Of a stretch of 64,000 nucleotides of DNA, positions 34,201 to 46,800 are shown in pieces; positions within the stretch are counted from its first letter, which is position 1, and every line of letters begins with the position of its first letter. Under the pieces are notes generated by a model, which did not search any database, was not told where the DNA came from, and was given only the letters and a program-made list of their open reading frames with translations. Source of the DNA: Bugula neritina (taxonomy: Eukaryota; Bryozoa; Gymnolaemata; Cheilostomatida; Bugulidae); assembly GCA_964035545.1 (NCBI GenBank), contig OZ037765.1, forward strand, positions 13,324,698-13,388,697, given 5' to 3'. A program made the translations under genes and the position numbers.

Positions 34201-37200
34201 AGTGAGTAAGAAGGAGAAAGTAAAGCAGAGACCACAAGCCCTGAACACTGTGGAGATGCTCAGGCAGGCTAGCAGCGGGCTAGGTATGGGGCCCCAGTAC
34301 ACAATGCAAGTAGCTGAGCGTCTCTACACCCAGGGCTATATTAGCTATCCCAGGACGGAGACTAACTCATACCCTGAAAACTTTGATCTCAGGTCTGTAG
34401 GCTATGCTCTAAAGTCATTTCACACTGATGCATCGTTTTGTTATTTTAGTAAAGCAATAGTATCAGGTACTGATATATGCATAAATTGAAATGTCTTCAA
34501 TAATTGAATAGTGAGAATAAATGTTTTAATATGACTCACTTTTCTACTAGCCTTTTGCCTATAAACTATCGGTGCTCCCAGCTTTAGTGTTATAAAAGTT
34601 TATTGTACTGTGCAAAGGCTAGATTCCCTTCTATCATCACCTCATACTTCTTTTAGATGTAGTCGTTAATGCAGTAGTTTGTTTTCTATTTATCACTCTT
34701 GTTGCAATTAATCTTTATTGTGATTTAGGGGCACATTGAAGATGTTTGTCAACAACTCTGAGTTTAAAGATTGTGCTGAACTAATAAGAGATGGATTTCA
34801 GAAGCCAAGGTTAAATGTGTTATTTAATTCATTTATTGCAAACTCAACTCTGTCTGCTAGAATAATATTGTTTATGCAAGGCTTTGGTCACTGCAATGAC
34901 TGATTCATTGTATTTGCCTGTGTTACTTTAGGAAGGGCCACGACGCAGGCGACCACCCCCCTATAACGCCAATGAGAAGTGCTACTGAAGCCGAGCTAGG
35001 TCATGAAAATTTCAGGCTCTATAATTTTATTGTCAGATATTTTATAGGAACTGTAAGTTTCCAGTTTTAACATATTTCTTGCTCCTGATATTTCGAAGTT
35101 TTTTTTTGCTTTGTCAACTTTTCATTTTTTTCTAAAATCTCGTTGTCAGTCGTTGTCAGAGATCTTTTGCCAGCTAGCATTTTTTATTATCATTAGAAAG
35201 CTTTAAATCTACTGAAGTTATCTAGTGTGAAGGTACATGCATCAGGAAAATAAACTCCATGATACAGGGGGGAGGGGGGTACAATTGCCATATTAGTTCT
35301 CTATGAGAGGTTTGATTATTATGTTTCTACTTTGTGGCCACTGTTGTCTCCCAACACTTAGAATACACTTGAACACTTGTTAAAGCATCATGGTAGTTAG
35401 AATTAGTGAGCCAAGTTTTCTCGTGGTGCAACGAGGGCTGCCAGAAGATTTTTAATAGGAAGAGTTTATAATATCTGATATTTTAAATGTGGAATTGTAC
35501 TCATATATGCATATTTTCGTCGTCATGAATGACTAGGGCATATAGAATCTCTATGTAATTCCATGATACCTGTGAACTTGAAGTATTAGAAAGGAAATAG
35601 TGCAGTTTTCTGAACAGAATTTAAAATTTCTTCTTTTTTAAAGAGATTTCAAGAGTACTACTAAATTCTGCACAATAGCTACTAACTTTCCTAATAGTAT
35701 CATACATAAATGATTAAACTGCTTGATTGTAATTATTATATGCAATATACTGTAACAGTGTTTGCTGTGCAAGGCAAAATTTTCTAATGTGTAGCATACA
35801 TATCTCTCAGGAAAAAAGTAATTCTGTAAACTGGTTGTGAATTACACATTGACTTCATTGGTTTCCTATGTTCAGGTAATTTAGTAAAAGTCAGATTTTT
35901 CATTCAAGTTTTTACTGTAGGTTACACCTGATTGCAAGTATCTGCAGACTACAGGTTACCTTGAAATTGGCAAGGAAAAGTTCTCGTGCACTGGTAAGAC
36001 TCTCATTAGCCCAGGCTTTACTACAGCCATGACTTGGCAAGGTTTAGTGGAAGATGAGAGACTGCCTGAGATGGAGAAAGGGGATATCTGCAGAGTGGAT
36101 GAGGTAACTACTTTCCAACCATGTTGCCTGGTTACATCAGTTTTTTCAGTGACAGTAACTTACCACCCCATGACTCTATACTAATTCTAAACTTGCTTAG
36201 TGAAATTAATAGTAGACTGTCAATTTATAGCTCTTTTTATACTAGTAAGACCTTGTTTCAATGTGCTGTGAGTTTTGCTGATGCAAAAGGCACAAAAATA
36301 CTGCGGTGTTTTCTGTTGCTACTGTTAATGGTGCTTTTGCTTGTTTATTGTGTTAATCATAGAGCCACACAATGCGAATTTCCCACACTGGCCGAGTGTG
36401 TAAAATTTATCCAGTCCAAAAATGAGTTGTTGTGTGCCAGTTTCAGGCTAGTTTCATGCTGTCAAAAGGTTGAATGACCAGTTAGGAAGTCTGGTGCATA
36501 TTTGGTCTAATTGGCTTGCGACCATTTAATGAGCACACTTTTTGAGTTTCAAAATCCTGTTTTAATTGCCAGCGATTGATTTTATATAGCTACATCATTT
36601 ATGCTGCAGCAAAAAGATAACTTTAAGTGTAATCATAGAAAAACTCAGTCACTAGAAATTAAAAACTTGACCTTGAAACTTGAAAAGTGTGCTTGCTAGG
36701 TGTTACCAGCTAATTAGATCAAATCGCACCAACTCTCTGCACTGACTGTTCAACATTTTTCCCACATGAAATTCGCCTGAAACCCAAACACGGCAGCTCA
36801 TTTTTGGCCTATGTAGATGTTCTGCGCTTGGCCGGTGCAGGAAATCCTCACCGTGTGACCCCAACAATGCTGGTGTTTTACCACCAAAAGAGTTGAAACC
36901 TTTCATACTAGTAAACTTTCAGCAGGTTGATATTTACACCTTAGAATTTTCTACACAGCTCACTAGTTTTCTAATCTAGAATATTCTACCACCAGGTGAA
37001 ACTAGTAGAGAAGCAGACCTCCCCTCCTGAGTACCTGACAGAGAGTGAACTCATCTCCCTTATGGAGAAACACAGTATTGGCACAGACGCCTCTATCCCA
37101 GTACATATCAACAACATCTGTGAGAGAAATTACGTACAGGTTGTTGGGAGCAGCAGAAAACTTCGACCAACACCTCTGGGGATTGTTCTTGTACATGGTT

Positions 37201-40200
37201 ACCAGAAGGTATTCAACTATCTCCCACTAGTCTACCCAACATTTCAATGCTATTTAAAGCTGCACCAGATTTTGTTGCTGTATATATATTGTTTACCAGT
37301 CTTTACTTGACAGCAAATTTTGGTGTTGAGTCAGCACTGGGTTTAGTTACTTTAGGGTCCTTGTTTGTACTGCTATGTTTTTGTAATATGGCTCAAAAGC
37401 TCTATATTTCAATAATTCTCTTGTTTTGAAACTAATTTTTTCCATCCGCAATCTCATGGTTGGCCCTTCATGGTATGTATGTGTGATACTGTTATCTACA
37501 CGTAGATAGATCCAGAGCTTGTGCTGCCAACCATGCGCGCTGCTACCGAAAAGTTGCTCAACCTTATTGCTCAAGGCAAAGAGGACTTCCGAGCTGTTTT
37601 ACAGCATGTGGTTAAGACTTTCGAAATGAAATATAAATATTTTGTGAAAAACATCACTGGCATGGATGAGCTGTTTGAAGTGTCGTTCTCACCCCTAGCA
37701 TCAACTGGCAAACCTTTGTCAAGGTAAGTCAACCTTCATGAAGGTGGTACATTTCTGTCTAAGAGGAGAGGTTTACTCATTCACGTCTCTGTTTGGTTTT
37801 TCATCACTGCATTTTTCTTGTATGTGGAGTTGTAGAAATCCATGCTATTAGTCTTTAGTGTCACTTGAAAATTTTGACCCTGTTTTCAGTCACCTGTTAC
37901 TTTGTAAAAGTTTAGTTTTTTTGTTTCAAGAATTGCACAAAATTAAACTCAAAAGTGATATTTGAATATATAACATAACCAACTAGTGTAAAAAAATAGT
38001 AATTTTCAAAACTGTACTAGAAATGCACTTGGCAGTATTTTTCTAGTTGCTCCTTTTTTAATGAAAGTTTTAAATTCCTGTATCAGGATTGTAATTGGGT
38101 CATTTTACTTACTTTAGTACACACTATATATCTCTAGTTTTTAGCTATTTTGTACAGTTTGGCCGTTGATGAATATAGTTTCTTGTATTAAACTGATAAA
38201 ATATTAACAAATACAGCTGAATAAGCAAGGCTTTTTTTTTAATAATTTTGCATGATTGTCTATGTTTTATTCTAATTTTTCATTAATTTTGGTGTGCGCA
38301 CAAGATGTTTTTGTCATCACACCTGCATACTCAAGTTTACTAAAATGTTAGGATAAAACATAGAAAATCATTCAAAATTGGCAAAAAAAACCTTGCTTAT
38401 TCAGCTGTATTTGTTAATATTATATCAGTTTAATGCAAGAAACTATATTAATTAGTGGCTAAACTGCAAAATAGCTAAAAACTAAAGATATATTATAGTG
38501 TGTACTAAACTACATAAAATGATCTATTACATAGTACCATGTATACATATATCAGGTTGCTATTACATAGTAACATCTATATGTGTGTGTAGGTGTGGCC
38601 AATGTAATCGCTACATGAAGTTTGTGGACGTCAAACCAATGAGGCTGCACTGCGCCGTCTGCAATGTGACCTATAAACTCCCTCAAAATGGCCACATAAA
38701 GCTGTACCAGGAGCTCAAGTGTCCCCTGGACAACTTTGAGTTAGTCATGTGGACAACCGGAGCCAAGGGAAAGGTGGAGTTATCTGCCCTCTGTATACAG
38801 TGTGTTGTGATGCACATGCTCAGTCTCTACAGAATATATTTAAGGCTTTTATTGAAAATTCATAGTTTTCTTTCCTTGTTTGAATCCATGGCAGTCTGAT
38901 AAGCTGTATAATTCACACTTATGTGGCAACACTAGCATACCATATATCCTTGCGTAGTCAATAGTTGGTGAATGTATAAAATTAAGTTTTAGAGTTGTGA
39001 TTCCTGAACACCTAAAAATGGTTATAATGGAAAATGAAATAGCACTAATATGTTTTGGAAGCTAACACATGTTATTTAGTAATAGTTACTTTATTATAAT
39101 ATGCAGTGATTTAAATTTCATGATTTCCTAATTATTAATAATAATATAATGTGCTGTGGTTGTAGTCTCACACGATTGACACTCTTCCCATTCATCGAAT
39201 AAAAAATTCATTCGCACAATGCGAAGCTTGGAGACGTAGGGTATTGCAACTAACTTGTGACTTCTCCAGCTACTTTCATTATTATTAGTCTGAAAAAGTA
39301 GCAAAATTCATTAAGAACAAGTCATTGTGTGTGTTTTTAAGGTAATAGACACTTTTACAGTCGTATTGCTATTAAAATCTAATTAAAATGTCACAATTAT
39401 GTATCTGGAAATTATACTCTACAATTGTATGGTATATGTCAACCTATAAGCTATATACAAGCTCTCAGTTTGCAATCATATTCTTGTCATATTTTAGAGT
39501 TATCCACTCTGCCCTTATTGTTACACTAATCCACCATTTGGCGACATGAGGCCTGGATTTAGCTGTCTGGAATGCTCTCATCCAACCTGTAAACATGCTC
39601 TCTCTCAGAACGGCGTGTCCTGCTGTGTCGAGTGTGAAGACGGGCTGATGATGATTGACCGCACCTCGGCTCCGAAGTGGAAACTTGTGTGCAACAAGCA
39701 AGTGATTTACAGTGTAGTCTCAGACAGCTGCAGTAATGCTTTGTATTATACTGGATAATGCTGAGATGCATCAGTGACATTCAACATCATAAATTTTTTT
39801 TGCTATTTTTTGAAATTTTTCTTCAAGTACTGATAGATCCCAGTCTATAAGCTGTATATTGGCATTGGGCTAGAGCAGTTGTGGTCTAGGTATTGGAGCA
39901 CTGGCTTAGTAGACACAAGGTCAGGGGTTCGAATCTCAGTAAAGGCTATTGGTGATGTTAGAAAGGACATTCAGTCATAATTGCTCCTTTTCCACAATAG
40001 AAAACAAGTCCTTCGCCTGCTTAAAAACCCCTTTCCATCAAGGTTTCCCACAAGAGGGCAACTATGAACCCACACGAGATTTTTTGACGTAGTAATGTAT
40101 CTCAAACATGTAAACATGTAAACATGTTTCAATTTATTTCAGATGTAATGTAGTTATTAACTTCAAAGATGAGGCTCATATACACAGGCTAGATTTGTCT

Positions 40201-40613
40201 GAAGAGCAGTGTGGACAGTGCGAGGCAACTTACTTACATGTCATCTTTCATAAGGTAGGTTGGACACCCACTGTACACTTCATGTTACTACATTAAACTG
40301 CTCTACTGTATTCACTGCAAATATCAGAGTGCTGATCCTTCACTAATTGCAGCACACTGCATATGACAAGATTCCAACCTGTATACGACATGTAATGCTG
40401 TTTTAACTTCCTTTCACTCAGGACAAGACACCACTAGCTGACGGCATTACAGAATATACTGGCTGCCTGTTCTGTGACCAGACTCTCAAGCAGTATGTGG
40501 CTCTGCATCATGCTCAGATGAGAATCAAAACTTCGTCGAGGGGGCGGGGCCGTGGTAGAGGTCGTGGTAAAGGGAGAAGAGGTCGAGGTGGTAGAGGAAG
40601 TAGAGGCACATAG
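31290..40613 (+). CDS. TOP3B: DNA topoisomerase 3-beta
   Basis: Type IA topoisomerase acting on single-stranded DNA and RNA; in animals it works with TDRD3 on R-loops and mRNA. Fifteen exons, all phases consistent: 31290-31532, 31987-32178, 32385-32552, 32955-33089, 33413-33528, 34192-34392, 34729-34809, 34932-35052, 35921-36103, 36996-37208, 37506-37723, 38593-38773, 39498-39697, 40143-40254 and 40422-40613, giving 851 residues (human about 862). The TOPRIM domain shows VAEKPSLA and the acidic DCDKEGEN. The catalytic Tyr lies in [11 protein letters not shown]. Other type IA signatures are [20 protein letters not shown] and [20 protein letters not shown]. The C-terminal zinc ribbons have CGQC, CAVC, CPYC and CGQC pairs, followed by an RG/RGG-rich tail. 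The ATG exon has an acceptor at 31280, so a 5' UTR intron is likely. Intron 13 begins with GC, not GT. Confidence 0.97.
36362..36862. repeat. diverged inverted repeat in TOP3B intron 9
   Basis: The left arm at about 36362-36553 and the right arm at about 36672-36862 match in opposite orientation over about 190 bp with many mismatches. Shared words include ccaaaaatgag, gtttcagg and tctaatt. The spacer is about 118 bp. This is either a fold-back element or two copies of one repeat inserted head-to-head. No coding sequence is seen. Confidence 0.75.
38103..38519. repeat. long inverted repeat (fold-back MITE) in TOP3B intron 11
   Basis: The left arm at about 38103-38275 is matched by the reverse complement of about 38348-38519, with a spacer of about 70 bp. 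Arms share TTTAGTACACAC at the tips, gctgaataagcaagg and tatgttttat further in. Identity is high, so the insertion looks younger than the 36.4 kb one. There is no ORF. Transcription through the intron would give a long RNA hairpin. Confidence 0.85.
39875..39941 (+). mobile_element. tRNA-like SINE head in TOP3B intron 13
   Basis: An A-box-like gtggtctaggtattgg and a strong B box (ggggttcgaatctc) sit at tRNA spacing. The T stem has only about three pairs and the anticodon arm is poor, so this is a tRNA-derived SINE and not a tRNA gene. The body extends an unknown distance, perhaps to about 40090. Confidence 0.55.
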
Positions 40614-40710
40614 TTGTGACAAATACCTATTGTCTATTTTATAATTGTATATGTGGTTTATTTGTATATAAGAAGTTTGTTTACTTTGATGTGTTATTTA
40701 AATAATACTT

Positions 40711-40822
40711 ATTAAAACATATAAATGTAAATATACAGATTATATATGGAGCTATTTAAATTACAGTCCTTGATTACAACAGAAGAATTCAGATGGCAAT
40801 GCATTCCTTTGCTCACAATAAA
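40711..40822 (+). terminator. TOP3B poly(A) signals
   Basis: ATTAAA at 40711-40716 and AATAAA at 40817-40822 lie about 100 and 200 bases past the stop. Either could end the transcript. Confidence 0.5.
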
Positions 40823-43800
40823 CATTCAGTAGAACTGCTATTCTTGCAAACAAAGCTATCATGCTTTATGGTGTATAATTAATATTTCTTGAAACACTTA
40901 GTCACAAAAGAAGAGAGAACTTTGCAATACTAAGTGGGTACAAACTCTATTGAATAGCTGGAGGCCGAGTCGTTGCTTGTCACCTCATCATACACTCGCA
41001 TCTCCTAAGCTTCACATTCATAACACGAAAATACATGTGACTAAACAGTTTCATTCAAGTACTTACTGATTCCATTACAGTGATACGGTCAATTAGAGAC
41101 ACAAGGAGTCTTCAGTTACTGATGCCACGAGTCCTCTATTTGTTCATTATGTTTCATTTAGATTAATACAATTGCACATCTGACTTTTACACACGTCTTT
41201 ATAAAAAAACTACTTGACGGTGTTTATTCCAACATGTGCATCTTTACAATTGATTAGAGAATTTCTTGCTCAACTCAGTTTTAACAAATCATTTTTGTTG
41301 ACAATAAATCTAATGATTGCTACAATGGTATTTACCACACAATGTACTAAATGAGTTGTTTTATTACTAATTTAGCAAACGAGGGGCAGGATGAACTCTT
41401 TGAGAAACCTCTTGTAGCTCAGTGAACTTTCAAATACTTCAAATCTAGTCACCTGGTTAACAATCAACTTGCTACATGAATAGTTTTTTCTAAATATAGT
41501 TTTCTTCTGTTGGGGATAAATTAATTCTATTACCAAGATAAAAGTTTTCATGGTAGCAGTCTTTGCTAGCAGTAATGTAGAAAAAATTGCAAGTCTGCAA
41601 TATGGAGACTCCTTTAAAACGAATACATTGTGCTATGAATAGCTTTAACGTACTGGTACTCAAAATGGAATGAAATTTATGTCTGAAACATATGTGTTTT
41701 GATTTTAAAATATTACTGTAAGGGTATAGACACAGCAGTCACTCGTTTTGTAAATTCAACTGTTGTTATCTCACAAACCTTCCTTTTGCTTCCAATTAGA
41801 AACTTACTGCTAGGTTAATTTAAATACATCTGGAATTTATATGAGCCATGCTAACCAATATGGGATAGAAAATCTTTTTTGGAACAAAGTTTGCAAGACT
41901 GTAGATATGCTTTCAAATACATTATGTTTATTGAACACTTTTCATTAGCTGTCAAAGTACCTACTGTAAAAATATTAAATTATTTCGATTGACCTGCAAT
42001 CAGCTAGAGACTGGAATCCTCAACATTTCAATTTATAGCAATGACAAATTTAATTCGTAATAATATGTTTAACCAGATTTAAAGTTTCTGATAGTTTCAA
42101 TATCCCCAAATTTATAGCTTTAAAAAACACATTTAATCTTCATTACAATTATATCATACAGTTTAGTAAAGTGAGAAACCTACAACCGCGGTAACAGTGG
42201 GTAGTGACTTCAATGTTGAAAAGCTAGGCTACAAAAATAGTAAAACACATTAAATTTCTAAATGAAGTATATATACAGTAGTTATTTGACTGCAGTGCTA
42301 AAAAAAAATAAGACGTTATAAAATTATATCAAATTCTCTGCAAATATAAAAATACAAAGGTAAAACAGAATCATGTTTATTGTGGTTAGCAATTTAATTG
42401 CAAAACATTGTAATAAATGTGTATGCTTTGTCTTAATACATCTTATAATAAAAAATTCTAGTTATTATCTAATGATGACACAAAATCTTATAACAATATT
42501 AATATACATTGAAAAAAACAGAAAAAAAATAATATACTGCTAACAATAACAATAGTGATAATGACAATAGAGTCACAATACTAAGTAAGTCAAAGAAAGC
42601 AAAGAACAAAACCTGTCACAAATTTAATATAAGGCAATATAAGTAGCAGCAGAAATTTAGCAGTTGACTGACTTAGTAAACTTATTATAGATTAAATTTT
42701 GATTGATTCAAAACAAAAGAAATTGGTTCTGTGTCAGATTGTTATAAATTTTTCAGCGCGCTTAACTATTTTCTTAGATTATATTTCTTGTTGTAGATGT
42801 GAGTTCATTTACAAAAAGTTTGTGAGCCAAACATCTAAATTGAGTTATTATACATATTTGCAAGACTTATACCTTACGCAAAAACATCATAATATGCACA
42901 AAAACACCAATTTGTAAAATTACGTAACTAGAATATGCTAGTCTACCCAACATTTGCACCCAACTTGGCCAGACATTTAATGTTATTTAAAAGGTTGTCT
43001 TCAGAATGTCCCAACAAAGCTCATACATAATTTGTATTCAGATTATCAAATCGATTAGGGCTGCTTCAAAAATTTTGCATTGACTAGAAACAATGAAATG
43101 CTGTTGCACTCTCTTGTAATATTTTACAGCAATTGCCCATATATCATGGCATCAGACACAATGTAGCAATTGGAATTACATGTATTGTGTCTGTCAAATG
43201 ACACTTTTAATTGACCAATGAAAAGTATGCTTACAGTTGAATCCACCAATAGCTACTGCATATGCCTAGATATGTTTGCACTTGAAGTAAACACACATAT
43301 GGTACATTTATTTTGACTCTAATATAAGTGAATGATTTTAAAGAATTACCAATCTTCCGCTTATTTCACAAAGTTTCACTAACTTATCTGATTACCTTCC
43401 ACCTTGTTAGAGCAGTATATCTACAGACGAGGGATTTCGAGGCATCAATTTATTTATGAGGTAAAATTTAAAACAAACATTTAAATAAATCAAAGCTTTG
43501 TTAATATACATGGCAACAGTTAATAAAGCTGCCTATATTCATATTCACTTTTTTTTATTATTCAATCTCATAACTTGAATTAGCTTTTTTAAAAGTAGGT
43601 ATTTTACAATGTAAGTTCTAGCTGTAAAAGGTGTTGAATTCGTTGTTTGCTGTAGTCTGTTTAATTAGTGTTAATGTAGGCCCGATTCTTTTATGTCTAA
43701 TTTACTTGTTGCTTATGGAAAGTAAACAGGTTGAAACATCTAAAACCACTGCTAAACCCTAAACATAATTTCTATGTTTAAGGGCTTATCATAGTATTGA

Positions 43801-46800
43801 CCAAACTTAATTAGAATAAAGTTTCCATTTCATTTGGCAGGCAAATATCAATTACTACAATTTACTATTGTTTTCATTTTTGTTAGTGTTATTATAACTA
43901 CTATTACAGAAAATTGTGCAAAAGCAGAAGTTATATCATTACTCACTTCATTAATTAATCATGTAACATTCAGTATATTATTTGCTGGAAGTAAATGTGA
44001 ATACTGCTCCATATTACCGTGACATATGATTCTGTATGCCTGGTTAGATGCAGAACCAAGTGATTCTTGACTTATCTTCCAGTTGGATAAGGTTATTATC
44101 AATTAATCAACACATTCAATCCTCATAGCTGAGTCTGTCACTGCATGTGAAACAATTAATAAAAACAATTGATTAATTATTATATAAAACAGCGTTGAAT
44201 TTTCCTCCGTCTGGGGAGGCCAGTCAGTGCACAGCTTTTCACTTTCAATGGCATTCGTTACATTGTGTGGCATTCATCTAACATTACCAAAAATATTTTT
44301 TTCTCTTATGAAAGGTTCGGTATTATCAAGGAGTACCAATTCACACCTTTTTATTATTCTAGCTATTGATATAACCACAACTTGTGATGCCTTTTATCGA
44401 CGCTTTTGTATACACCAACAAAGCCCAACAAGAGGTTTTTGATAGCCATCTGTGAGAGAGTATGTTGATAACACGAGGCGATAACTACCAGAACAATAGT
44501 CAGCCCTTCATGGGAAGAATAGAAAAATTTAGCCTATACATATGTCTAGCTTAGTTTGTTTGGGTTTTTGATGTTGAAGTTATGCTATTCATACGCGTAA
44601 TGTCAATAAGCCAATTGTTTAAAACTCAAACTTAGTGCGGCATTTTACAAAAAGATGGTGAAAGATTGCTTGGCTAAATTCAGTCTCATTCTCATAGAAT
44701 ATGTAGAATATTATATGCTCTATTCAGCTTAATAGTTATATATCTATAAGTGCACTAAAGCTTGTAGGTGCTGCATCAGTCTGTGATAAACTTTAAACTT
44801 TATTGCTGAAAAAATGGATGGTGTTAGGGATGACAAATATACTACTAGGCTTATAACAGTCTGTAGCAGGTGCAGTTATACTGAATGAACTAGTTTATAC
44901 ACAATAAAACAGTACTTTACACATAATTTGATATGTTGACTTGCTGAGTATAAAAGTATAAAAAATCATCACAAATATGATCAATTCTCCAACAATGCTA
45001 ATTCTGCCGAATGCCCCAAGCTGTGCAAGGAATGCTCATTGCTTTTTATCAACAGTCAAAAACATATAATATTATTAGTTTTAGAAATTTTGAGAAACTT
45101 TTCATTTTTTCTTTAATTGAATTTTATTCAAATTTTGGCATGCATATATGGTGCTTGTAGTATAGCACTTGAAAATAAAATAATTTATTTTATAGGTTGA
45201 AATTATGTTTATGAAATAATTTTCCAATATTGCAGGTCAATTCTATATTTAAACATTTTAAGATAAAAAATGTTAGGCGTGTAGTCACCTGCAAAAGACA
45301 GATCTATATTTAGACCCGCAGCTCGCAAGTGCACATTCGTACAATAATAATAGTTTTGTTTGTTTAGGCTCTACTTTTTTATGTTCAATTCATTTAACAA
45401 GTTCAGTAAAATTTTAAAGGCTGTAAAATGTGCACTGGTAATCAAATGCAAATGGCATGGCATATATTTGTATTAGTGGCTGTGAAAATATTCATACATA
45501 AAAGAAAGTCAACTGTATTATTTAATTTAAAGCTTCTTTACAACTATTCTATTGCAATGATTTCTAAATAATCGTGAAAGGTGCGATGAAGTGATAAAGT
45601 TTAACTCATAGAATGTAGCAGATTTTATATTTTTCATGTGCGCACTGACTTTGCTCTCAGTCCGTGAATCAATTTTACAGAAGTAGACATTTATAAATAC
45701 TTTTATAGATTTGTAATGTCTTAAGCTTTCATTTCTATCAGCAGTTCTCAGTGCACTTGAATCAATACATTTACAAATACAGGATAGATTTTCTGCTATC
45801 TAGAAGGAAAAATCTTATGAGTGCACAACGAACTTCTGTTCAAGTTATTGTAAAGACTGTATATTACACATGAAATACCCATGTCAATCCATGTGTATAC
45901 TGTTGTTGGTGTGTAGCCTACAGCATACATACCAAGTTACAACTTTAGCATTGCTGTAGTTTCATACATATAGGCCTATAGCTTTATACTATATGAAATT
46001 GAGTTGCTTTGCCTTTTATTTTTTATTCAAGACACCCAACACCTTTAAAAGTGTTAAGTTCCACTAACTCTCCACAATTCTTCAGCCCTGTGTGATAAGG
46101 CCCTATTGCTTGCATACATATTAAATATAATATTAGTGTAGACACAAGAAGTTTACACATAATACCTTGTAATAAGAAACTGATGTATAACTGTAACTTG
46201 ACTCTCATATTGTAACTAGTGTAAAACTTTTTCAATATATAATAGTAAGCTGATCCAATCATTCATCATTTGCTATATTCATGATATTTTCTTTGTTGTT
46301 TTTCAATGCTTAAATTCTCAGCTTAGCATTATTTTGTAACGAAATTATTATTTTTGTTTATAAAACTGACACGGTTTTGATTTGGTTAGGCAAGGTTTTC
46401 GCATGAATTAATTGTGTCGCGTGTTGTTAAGTCATCTGTAGTGAAAGTTTGTCAAATTATAATGCCCCATTAATTCTCTCCTCCAGCCTCAATGATCTTC
46501 CAATTGATTGAATTTACTAGATTATGTGGTCATTGGTTTTAGGTGACTTGATAATTTTCTCTCATCAGCGTTAGAGCGGAAGTAATACATTATCTGCATT
46601 ACACAGTACATTACTAGTTCCCACATTGTAAACATTTGCTCATTCCAGCTTAATCAAACTTCTGCCATAGAATCAGAGCTATTTAGATACTTGCACTAAA
46701 CATATATTAAATAATTTGAATTTATATTCACATGGGATTTATAGAGCTCATGGCAAAACAGTGATACCTTGTAGCAATTGGTTTTAGTTATTCCTCTTTG

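Noticed and set aside
39875-39941. A functional tRNA gene
   Set aside because: The B box is good, but the T and acceptor stems do not pair as in a real tRNA. Treated as a SINE head.
46555-46580. Second hammerhead core (ctcatcag, CTGATGAG on the minus strand)
   Set aside because: No stem II can form before the following GAAA and there is no stem I or III partner.
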